Source: Calditrichaeota bacterium AABM5.125.24 (lineage in GTDB: Bacteria > Electryoneota > AABM5-125-24 > Hatepunaeales > Hatepunaeaceae). Taken from it: a DNA stretch of 5,066 nt. The notes below the pieces were generated by a model. The model made no database searches, was not told the origin of the DNA, and saw nothing but the letters and a program-made list of their open reading frames with translations. The stretch spans positions 1 through 5,066 of the forward strand of contig MWJR01000236.1 in NCBI GenBank assembly GCA_002127415.1. The letters run 5' to 3'. Both the position numbers and the translations under genes were made by a program. Shown piece by piece: positions 1-4,417 of this stretch (the stretch's first letter is position 1; every line of letters begins with the position of its first letter).

Positions 1-47
1 GGTTTGTCCTCAACCGCGACACAGTCGGGGCTGAGACAAACCCGACT
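1..47. repeat. Nested inverted repeat with a competing alternative stem
   Basis: GGTTTGTC (1-8) pairs with GACAAACC (35-42), and with one bulged C the stem extends through TCA/TGA. Inside it, 14-20 pairs with 24-30 (six of seven pairs) around an ACA loop. A mutually exclusive stem is also possible: AGTCGGG (23-29) with CCCGACT (41-47). The window begins at base 1, so the full element may extend further left. It could be the terminator or attenuator of an upstream gene, or a palindromic repeat. No T-tract follows. Confidence 0.5.
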
Positions 48-71
48 ACTCCATCTCAATTATTTCTGGAC

Positions 72-90
72 ACTACCGGAAAGCGGTAGT
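72..90. repeat. Small hairpin, 7-bp stem
   Basis: ACTACCG (72-78) and CGGTAGT (84-90) form a perfect 7-bp stem around the loop GAAAG. No T-run follows, so it does not look like an intrinsic terminator. Its role is unknown. Confidence 0.5.
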
Positions 91-124
91 CTGGAGTAAT
101 CAATGTCTTAGAATTCAATCAGCA

Positions 125-146
125 CGATCCGGCGTTTGCCGGATCG
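125..146. repeat. GC-rich hairpin, 9-bp perfect stem
   Basis: CGATCCGGC (125-133) pairs perfectly with GCCGGATCG (138-146) around the loop GTTT. AGCA (121-124) and TGCT (149-152) can extend the stem past a two-base bulge. There is no T-tract on either side, so this is either a REP-like palindrome or a terminator of a non-canonical type for transcription entering from the left. Confidence 0.55.
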
Positions 147-301
147 GCTGCTACGCGAATATTCCAAAGAGCTCACCCTTGCCTGATACCTAAGTCCTTA
201 TTATTGCTGGAAAACGATATGAAAGCCTCGGGATACCAGTATGCATATAATTATTAGCGTTCTAAAATATAATAAAATAGCGAGTATATGGCGTTATTCA
301 C

Positions 302-330
302 TTGACATATATCAAATTAATTAGTATATG
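302..330 (+). promoter_or_regulatory. Sigma-70-type promoter for the sigma factor gene
   Basis: A perfect -35 box TTGACA (302-307) is followed after 17 bases by TATATG (325-330), an acceptable -10 box. Transcription would start near 337 and leave a leader of about 20-25 bases before the ATG at 360. The upstream DNA (241-290) is AT-rich and could act as an UP element. The octamer AGTATATG occurs at 283-290 and again at 323-330 over the -10 box, exactly 40 bp apart. No Shine-Dalgarno sequence is visible in the short leader. Confidence 0.65.
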
Positions 331-359
331 TGCGGATTGTGTAAGAATCTTCATCTGCT

Positions 360-1271
360 ATGGCTAAAATCACCCAGAAAACCAATATCCGAACCAATCA
401 GTCGCTTGAGCGATACCTGCAGGAGATCGGGGAGGTAGAGCTTCTCACCTCCGAGGAGGAGATCCGTCTGGCCAGGACTATCAACTACAAGCCTGGGGAT
501 GATCACGGGGTTGAGAAGGGCGAGCGGCCGAAGTATTCCGATACGGAACGGATGATGGCGCTGGAGAAGATGGTCAAGGCCAATCTCAGGTTCGTGGTCT
601 CGGTAGCCAAACAGTATCAGAACCAGGGGCTGTCCCTGGGCGACCTGATCAACGAGGGGAACCTGGGTCTGATAAAGGCGGCCCAGCGGTTCGATGAAAC
701 CCGCGGCTTCAAGTTCATCTCCTATGCGGTGTGGTGGATCAGGCAGTCGATATTGCAGGCGCTGGCGGAGCAGTCGCGAGTTGTGAGGCTGCCGCTCAAC
801 CGTGTCGGGGCCCTGAATAAGATTGGCAAGGCATACAACATCCTCGAGCAGGAGTTCGAACGGGAACCGTCTCCGGAGGAGATCGCTGAGGAGCTGAAGA
901 TGCACGCCTGGGAGGTAACCGACACCCTGAAGATGTCCGGGCGGCACCTCTCGATGGACGCCCCGTTCTCTCAAGGGGAGGACAACCGTCTCCTTGACAT
1001 CATCCACAACGATATGCAGCCATCGCCCGACGCGCACCTGATAGATGAATCGCTGAGGCTGGAGGTCAAACGAGCCCTGGCAACACTCTCAAGCCGGGAG
1101 GCGGATGTCATCCGTTACTACTTCGGTATTGAGAAGGAGCAGAAGACACTTGAAGAGATTGGCGAGCTGTTCCATCTGACACGCGAGCGGGTGCGCCAGA
1201 TCAAAGAAAAGGCCATCCGTAAACTGAACCACCCCTCCCGATCCAAAGCCCTGCGGGCTTATCTTAGCTGA
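360..1271 (+). CDS. rpoD: Primary RNA polymerase sigma factor (RpoD/SigA family, short FCB type)
   Basis: This is the housekeeping sigma subunit, which directs RNA polymerase to -10/-35 promoters. The 303 residues show region 1.2 (about 14-42, LERYLQEIGEVELLT), region 2 (about 68-146, with NLRFVVSVAKQYQNQGL, GDLINEGNLGLIKA and the -10-reading YAVWWIRQSI at 122-131), region 3 (about 147-225), and region 4 ending in the -35-reading helix TRERVRQIKEKA (274-285). Region 1.1 and the large non-conserved region of proteobacterial RpoD are absent, as in Bacteroidetes/Chlorobi factors of about 290 aa. Residues about 43-66 form a hydrophilic insert where relatives have only a short REGD-type turn. An in-frame TAA at 342-344 makes the ATG at 360 the only reasonable start. 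The gene has its own promoter and a strong terminator, so it is probably monocistronic. An alternative-sigma role is unlikely because regions 2 and 4 are so canonical. Confidence 0.96.
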   Translation: MAKITQKTNIRTNQSLERYLQEIGEVELLTSEEEIRLARTINYKPGDDHGVEKGERPKYSDTERMMALEKMVKANLRFVVSVAKQYQNQGLSLGDLINEGNLGLIKAAQRFDETRGFKFISYAVWWIRQSILQALAEQSRVVRLPLNRVGALNKIGKAYNILEQEFEREPSPEEIAEELKMHAWEVTDTLKMSGRHLSMDAPFSQGEDNRLLDIIHNDMQPSPDAHLIDESLRLEVKRALATLSSREADVIRYYFGIEKEQKTLEEIGELFHLTRERVRQIKEKAIRKLNHPSRSKALRAYLS

Positions 1272-1300
1272 AGTTGCAATATTATAACTACAGGTTCACG

Positions 1301-1337
1301 GCGGGGTTGGCTGCCTTGGTCAACCCCGCTTTTTTTT
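1301..1337 (+). terminator. Intrinsic terminator of the sigma factor gene
   Basis: GCGGGGTTG (1301-1309) pairs perfectly with CAACCCCGC (1321-1329) around an 11-base loop, followed at once by eight T residues (1330-1337). This is a textbook rho-independent terminator 30 bases after the sigma factor stop codon. It also shows that the long open frame starting at 1274 cannot be the true start of the next gene. Confidence 0.93.
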
Positions 1338-1361
1338 ATATTTTATCTGGGCAGTTTGCTG

Positions 1362-1383
1362 TTCGTGATATTGACATCACGAA
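1362..1383. promoter_or_regulatory. Perfect dyad, operator-like, over a TTGACA box upstream of the lipid A operon
   Basis: TTCGTGAT (1362-1369) and ATCACGAA (1376-1383) are perfect inverted repeats separated by six bases. The -35-like TTGACA (1371-1376) lies across the centre. The -10 match at the right distance is poor (TCACAT, 1395-1400, 18-bp spacer), which suits an activated or repressed promoter. The site lies between the sigma factor terminator and the likely TTG start at 1421, so it is well placed to control the downstream operon. It could instead be a leader hairpin. Half-site spacing does not fit the CRP or FNR consensus. Confidence 0.5.
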
Positions 1384-1420
1384 TCATTCATCGTTCACAT
1401 TTCATTATTTCCTAATCTTG

Positions 1421-2392
1421 TTGAAAATCGGTCTGGTGGGGGTCGGCTATCTGGGCAGCCGGCACCTCCGCCACCTGGTAAGTCTTGATAACGTGGAGGT
1501 GTCCGGGGTCTGGGACGCCGATCCGGCGGCGAGGCGGCGTATGGCCGGGGAGTTCGATGTCCCGGCTGCCGGAGGGCTCGCCGAGCTTATCGACCGTTCG
1601 GATGCGGTTGATGTGGCGACCCCGACCTCGACCCACTGTGAGATCGGGCTGAGGGTGATTGCCGCCGGGCGACCGCTGTTTGTGGAGAAGCCGCTCTGCG
1701 CTACATACGCCGAGGGTCTTCGGCTGCTTGAGCAGTCGGAGGCGGCAGGTGTGCAGATTCAGGTGGGGCACATCGAGCGGTTCAACCGCGCCTTTCGGGC
1801 CCTGCAGGGGATACAGGTTCGGCCGCGCTTCATCGAGGCGCACCGTCTGGCGCCCTGGAACCCGCGGGGTGTCGATGTAGCAGTGGTGCACGACCTGATG
1901 ATACACGACCTCGACCTGGTGCTGGCGCTGAGTGAAGGGGAGCCCGATCATATCCACGCCAACGGGGTGGGGGTGGTCACCGATTCGATTGACATCGCCA
2001 CGGCCCGAATCGAGTTCACAGATGGTATGGTCGCCAACCTGACCGCCAGTCGCATCTCACTGAAAAAGATGCGCAGGCTGAGGCTGTTCTGTGGGAACGA
2101 ATACATCGCCCTCGATCTGGGGCAAGGCAGCTGTGAATATGTGGGAGTGACGCAGGATGGACAGCCCGTTCCTGATGGCGCTGAGGCGGTTCAGGAGCTG
2201 GCGCTGGGCCCCCGGCGGCGTCAGCTCTACAGGCGCCTCCTCATCGCTGCCGAGGGCGACGCCCTGCGTCTGGAACTCGAGGCTTTCCGGGATGCGGTGT
2301 TGACCGGTGCATCCCCGCCGGTAACCGGAATTGATGGACTGAGGGTGTTGAAACTGGCGGAGCAACTGGTCTCCATTATTCAGGAGGGGTAA
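1421..2392 (+). CDS. Gfo/Idh/MocA family oxidoreductase, probable UDP-GlcNAc 3-dehydrogenase (GnnA-like)
   Basis: This is a soluble NAD(P)-dependent sugar-nucleotide dehydrogenase. From TTG 1421 it has 323 residues. An N-terminal Rossmann fold carries GVGYLG (7-12), the family signature EKP (89-91) contains the catalytic lysine, and the C-terminal domain includes HIERFN (117-122) and HDLMIHDLD (157-165) with the likely catalytic histidine/aspartate. This version of the family is typically found beside lpxA/lpxI/lpxB, for example in Geobacter. GnnA, a family member, oxidises the 3-position of UDP-GlcNAc so that GnnB can add an amine before LpxA. No gnnB is visible here, so the substrate is inferred. 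TTG 1421 (or the adjacent TTG 1418) is chosen because the open frame further upstream runs through the terminator, and homologues begin MKIGLVGVG. No Shine-Dalgarno sequence is evident. The stop abuts the next start, which indicates an operon. Confidence 0.85.
   Translation: MKIGLVGVGYLGSRHLRHLVSLDNVEVSGVWDADPAARRRMAGEFDVPAAGGLAELIDRSDAVDVATPTSTHCEIGLRVIAAGRPLFVEKPLCATYAEGLRLLEQSEAAGVQIQVGHIERFNRAFRALQGIQVRPRFIEAHRLAPWNPRGVDVAVVHDLMIHDLDLVLALSEGEPDHIHANGVGVVTDSIDIATARIEFTDGMVANLTASRISLKKMRRLRLFCGNEYIALDLGQGSCEYVGVTQDGQPVPDGAEAVQELALGPRRRQLYRRLLIAAEGDALRLELEAFRDAVLTGASPPVTGIDGLRVLKLAEQLVSIIQEG
2382..2389 (+). promoter_or_regulatory. Strong Shine-Dalgarno sequence deciding a TTG start
   Basis: AGGAGGGG overlaps the last codons of the oxidoreductase gene, and its AGGAGG core ends five bases before the TTG at 2393. 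It is the only strong Shine-Dalgarno match in the window and supports TTG as the start of the methyltransferase-like gene. Confidence 0.75.
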
Positions 2393-2965
2393 TTGGGGCT
2401 CGGCCAGCTCCTGTTTCGCGTCAGGGGGGTTATCCCGGTTCCGTTTATACTGGCGGCGCTTATCTGGGCTGATCCGAACCCGATTCGTTTCGCTGCAGGG
2501 GCGCTGCTGGCGTTAACCGCCGAGTTGCTGCGGTTAAGTGCCATCCGTTATGCCGGAGGCGCAACCCGAACCAGAGAAGTGGGAGCCCCGGCCCTGGTTA
2601 CATCCGGTCCATATGCCCACCTTCGCAATCCGCTATATCTCGCCAACCTGATGATCTATCTGGGTTACGCATTTGCCTCCGGCGCCCTTTTGCCATACCT
2701 GCCGGTGATAGTGCTTGTTTATTTTTCCTTCCAATACAGTCTCATCATATCCCTGGAAGAGAGGACCCTGTCCGGGCTGTTCGGTGAGGAGTATGCTGAC
2801 TATTGCCGACGGGCGCCGCGCATCTGGCCGAAGTTCTCGAGCTCAGAAGCCTCAGCCGCCGAGCCCCCTTATACCCTGCGGGAAGCACTCGGCGGGGAGA
2901 CCCGGACCCTGCAGGGTCTCCTTATTACTTGGGCGCTGTTGGTGGCGCGGTGGGTTCTGTTCTGA
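2393..2965 (+). CDS. Integral membrane methyltransferase, Ste14/isoprenylcysteine methyltransferase-like (possible lipid A phosphate methyltransferase)
   Basis: The 190-residue protein is hydrophobic, with likely membrane segments at about 12-26, 31-50, 80-99, 101-119 and 173-189. The family core is clear: GPYAHLRNPLY (72-82) and a second conserved stretch EE (122-123) followed by GEEYADYC (131-138) and PRIWP (142-146). In relatives these bind S-adenosylmethionine and form the active site at the membrane face. The region after 146 is a linker plus one extra C-terminal hydrophobic segment. TTG 2393 directly follows the upstream stop and has a strong Shine-Dalgarno site. The substrate is not known from sequence. 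Position between a GnnA-like gene and lpxB suggests a lipid, and LmtA of Leptospira, a Ste14-like enzyme reported to methylate lipid A 1-phosphate, is a precedent. A phospholipid or isoprenoid substrate is also possible. Confidence 0.8.
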   Translation: MGLGQLLFRVRGVIPVPFILAALIWADPNPIRFAAGALLALTAELLRLSAIRYAGGATRTREVGAPALVTSGPYAHLRNPLYLANLMIYLGYAFASGALLPYLPVIVLVYFSFQYSLIISLEERTLSGLFGEEYADYCRRAPRIWPKFSSSEASAAEPPYTLREALGGETRTLQGLLITWALLVARWVLF

Positions 2966-2977
2966 TGGGTGCCGCCG

Positions 2978-4147
2978 ATGCCGTCTGATGAGATACTGGT
3001 AGTCACGGGCGAGGCATCCGGTGACCTGCACGCCGCCCCAGTGGTTGAGGAGCTGACCGAACGGGTCCCCGGCCTCACCTTCTTCGGCACCGGCGGCAGG
3101 CTGATGATGGCTGCCGGGGTCGAACTGCTCGCCGATGTGGACCAGTTGGCGGTGATCGGGTTCAGTGATATCCCCCGGGTGTTGCCGCGGGTGCTGCACC
3201 TCAGGCGATCCATCCTGAAGCGGATCCGGGAGCGGAGGATTCCCCTCGCTATCCTCGTTGACTATCCCGGTTTCAACCTGAACCTGGCGAGGGCTCTGAA
3301 GCGTCTGCCCGACCCTCCCAAGATCCTTTACTACATAGCCCCGCAGGTCTGGGCCTGGGGGCCGCGACGGATTGAGACAATTCGACGGTTAGTCGATATG
3401 ATGGCGGTGGTGCTGCCGTTTGAGGCCGACCTGTTCAGGGCGGCGGGTGTGCCGGTCACATTCGTCGGACACCCCCTCATCGATGAGCTGAATGTCCTCC
3501 CCCAGGTAAGCCCGACAATCTTGTCGGGCCGGCTGGACAGGATTGTCCAGCCGGCCAAGGGTGGGAGTAATGGGGGGGGCTTGGCACTCCTCCCCGGCAG
3601 CCGCCGGAAGGAGGTGACCCGTCATCTGCCGGTGATGCTCCGGGCAGCGGAGCTGCTCAGGGCCAGGCTGCGCGAGCTGACGGTCGCCGTCGGCTGTGCA
3701 CCCAACCTGGACGAGCGACTGTATCGTTCACTGGTAGGTGATATCAGGTGGGTCACATTGTGGAAGGATAGCCGAGCCCTGCTGGCGAGTGCCACTGCTG
3801 CGGCGATCTGTTCCGGCACCGCCACCCTGGAGGCCGCCCTGCTCGGTGTGCCTCAGGTGGTAGTATATCGAACCTCCCGGTTGAACTACCACCTGATCAA
3901 ACGCTTTATCCGGCTCAGCCGGATAGCTCTTGTCAATCTCGTCGCCGGAGAGGAGTTGGTGGTCGAGCTACTGCAGCGGGATCTGAAGGCTGAACGGCTC
4001 GCTGAGGAGCTCGAGCCACTGCTGACCTCAAACCGGGCGGCAGAAGATATGAAGACCGGTTATGAGAAGGTCAGAACCCTCCTGGGCGAAGGCGGCGCAG
4101 CCAGGAAGGTGGCGGGTATTGCGATGGAATTACTCGCTGAAAAGTAG
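2978..4147 (+). CDS. lpxB: Lipid-A-disaccharide synthase
   Basis: LpxB joins UDP-2,3-diacylglucosamine and lipid X to form the lipid A disaccharide at the inner face of the inner membrane (GT-B fold, family GT19). From ATG 2978 it has 389 residues, close to the usual 380. Visible family motifs are GEASGD (11-16), VDYPGFN (94-100), YYIAPQVWAW (118-127), LPFE (146-149), GHP (164-166), LLPGSRRKEV (204-213), SGTATLEAAL (279-288) and NLVAGEELVVELLQ (320-333). The usual P-N of the last motif is V-N here. Residues about 174-201, between the N- and C-terminal domains, are unlike the family linker and are encoded by two hairpins plus a run of eight G. A GTG at 2969 is an alternative start three codons earlier; ATG 2978 matches the usual N-terminus better. 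It begins 12 bases after the upstream stop, as last gene of the operon. Confidence 0.95.
   Translation: MPSDEILVVTGEASGDLHAAPVVEELTERVPGLTFFGTGGRLMMAAGVELLADVDQLAVIGFSDIPRVLPRVLHLRRSILKRIRERRIPLAILVDYPGFNLNLARALKRLPDPPKILYYIAPQVWAWGPRRIETIRRLVDMMAVVLPFEADLFRAAGVPVTFVGHPLIDELNVLPQVSPTILSGRLDRIVQPAKGGSNGGGLALLPGSRRKEVTRHLPVMLRAAELLRARLRELTVAVGCAPNLDERLYRSLVGDIRWVTLWKDSRALLASATAAAICSGTATLEAALLGVPQVVVYRTSRLNYHLIKRFIRLSRIALVNLVAGEELVVELLQRDLKAERLAEELEPLLTSNRAAEDMKTGYEKVRTLLGEGGAARKVAGIAMELLAEK
3510..3556. repeat. Paired palindromic element inside lpxB
   Basis: Two abutting hairpins lie within the coding sequence. The first is a 9-bp stem (3510-3518 with 3521-3529, arm GCCCGACAA) with a two-base gap. 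The second is a perfect 13-bp stem (3527-3539 with 3544-3556, arm GGCCGGCTGGACA) with loop GGAT. They share three bases. Together they encode residues 178-193 of LpxB in frame. Both have GACA-N4-TGTC at the tip, as do the hairpins downstream of lpxB. No T-tract is present, so they are not intrinsic terminators. Confidence 0.75.
3572..3579. repeat. Homopolymer run of eight G within lpxB
   Basis: Eight consecutive G residues encode most of a Gly-Gly-Gly stretch (residues 199-201) right before the conserved LALLPGSR strand. A slip by one base would shift the frame and remove the C-terminal UDP-sugar-binding domain. Confidence 0.7.
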
Positions 4148-4213
4148 ACCGGACACTCCTGTTCGGTTATGCTCTCGCTGAAAGTAGACCGGACACTCCT
4201 GTCCGGTTATGCT
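4133..4213. repeat. Tandem duplication of about 40 bp spanning the lpxB stop codon
   Basis: Unit 1 (4133-4173) and unit 2 (4174-4213) are adjacent and differ only by one missing A and one T-to-C change. Unit 1 contains the last four sense codons and TAG of lpxB plus a hairpin; unit 2 is a downstream copy of the same. The hairpins are ACCGGACA-CTCC-TGTTCGGT (4148-4167, one G-T pair) and ACCGGACA-CTCC-TGTCCGGT (4188-4207, perfect). Two units without spacers make a local tandem duplication the simplest explanation. Confidence 0.85.
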
Positions 4214-4232
4214 CGGACAAGAGTGTCCGAGC
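4211..4232. repeat. Hairpin with GACA-N4-TGTC tip
   Basis: GCTCGGACA (4211-4219) pairs perfectly with TGTCCGAGC (4224-4232) around the loop AGAG. It follows directly on the tandem duplication and has the same tip layout as the hairpins at 4148-4167, 4188-4207 and inside lpxB. No T-tract follows. Confidence 0.75.
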
Positions 4233-4246
4233 TACTAAATTCAGTT

Positions 4247-4274
4247 GTGGCACGGGTTTTAAAACCCGTGCCAC
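4247..4274. repeat. Perfect 28-bp palindrome
   Basis: GTGGCACGGGTTTT (4247-4260) is followed immediately by its exact reverse complement (4261-4274). The centre is TTTTAAAA. In RNA it forms a long hairpin whose stem is G+C-rich at the base and A/U at the top. Read from either strand, its A/T centre lies inside the stem, so it is not a normal terminator. Palindromes with GCACGGG/CCCGTGC arms are familiar to me as dispersed intergenic repeats in environmental genomes, but copy number here is unknown. Confidence 0.85.
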
Positions 4275-4299
4275 TCATATTCAACATTAATGGTGCTGT

Positions 4300-4311
4300 C
4301 ACTTCGAAGTG
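4300..4311. repeat. 12-bp perfect palindrome
   Basis: CACTTC (4300-4305) and GAAGTG (4306-4311) form a gapless palindrome, extendable by a G-T and a G-C pair (4298-4299 with 4312-4313). It abuts the next hairpin. Function unknown. Confidence 0.45.
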
Positions 4312-4312
4312 G

Positions 4313-4337
4313 CCCGGCGAGCCTGCTCGCCGGGTTT
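4313..4337 (+). terminator. Putative terminator of the lpxB operon
   Basis: CCCGGCGAGC (4313-4322) pairs perfectly with GCTCGCCGGG (4325-4334) over a two-base gap and is followed by only TTT then C. It is the only hairpin after lpxB with even a short T-run on the + strand, so it is the best candidate for ending the operon transcript 165 bases after the stop. The weak T-tract leaves this uncertain. Confidence 0.4.
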
Positions 4338-4391
4338 CTCCCGAATCGCCCCATACCAGACGCTTATATAATAAGGCACTCAGGCACTTAA

Positions 4392-4410
4392 GGGCGCACG
4401 CCGTGCGCCT
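4392..4410 (-). terminator. Hairpin just after the clpC stop, possible terminator
   Basis: GGCGCAC (4393-4399) pairs with GTGCGCC (4403-4409) around a three-base loop, with a flanking G-T pair. It begins 7 bases beyond the clpC stop on the minus strand. There is no T-run after it on that strand. An AT-rich hairpin at 4362-4377 lies further along and might assist. Weak call. Confidence 0.35.
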
Positions 4411-4417
4411 CTACAAT

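Larger units (their letters stand above)
1..301. other. Non-coding leader region upstream of the sigma factor gene
   Basis: I find no supportable gene here. Frame 1 is open from the window edge to a TAA at 97-99 (32 codons), so the tail of an upstream gene cannot be excluded, but it shows no recognisable motif and runs through two hairpins. The first 150 bases carry several hairpins (listed separately). The stretch 241-301 is strongly AT-rich, with TATAAT-like words at 246-251 and 268-273 that lack a matching -35 box. It probably serves as upstream promoter DNA for the sigma factor gene. Confidence 0.6.

Noticed and set aside
24..46. Resemblance to a TPP riboswitch (GGGG, CTGAGA, ACCC words)
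   Set aside because: The second conserved half (CCTGA, TAAT and closing AGGGA-type words in order) does not follow at a suitable distance, and no thiamine gene is downstream.
219..257. 12-codon open frame starting ATG, upstream of the sigma factor promoter
   Set aside because: Very short, with only a poor Shine-Dalgarno match and no sign of attenuation structure. It lies upstream of the best promoter, so it would not be on the sigma factor transcript.
351..1037. 228-codon minus-strand open frame opposite the sigma factor gene
   Set aside because: It is an antisense shadow of a strongly conserved gene, with no recognisable domain of its own.
1362..1383. CRP or FNR binding site
   Set aside because: GTGA and TCAC are eight bases apart rather than six, and the FNR pattern TTGAT-N4-ATCAA is not present.
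1274..1420. N-terminal extension of the oxidoreductase beginning at TTG 1274
   Set aside because: It runs through the T-tract terminator and the dyad, adds 49 residues unlike the family, and the Rossmann motif expected at the N-terminus starts right after TTG 1421.
3510..3556. Intragenic hairpins in lpxB as a transcription terminator
   Set aside because: No T-run follows on either strand, and lpxB continues intact with conserved motifs on both sides.
4133..4213. CRISPR-like array
   Set aside because: Only two units, directly adjacent without spacers, and one overlaps a coding end. A tandem duplication explains it.
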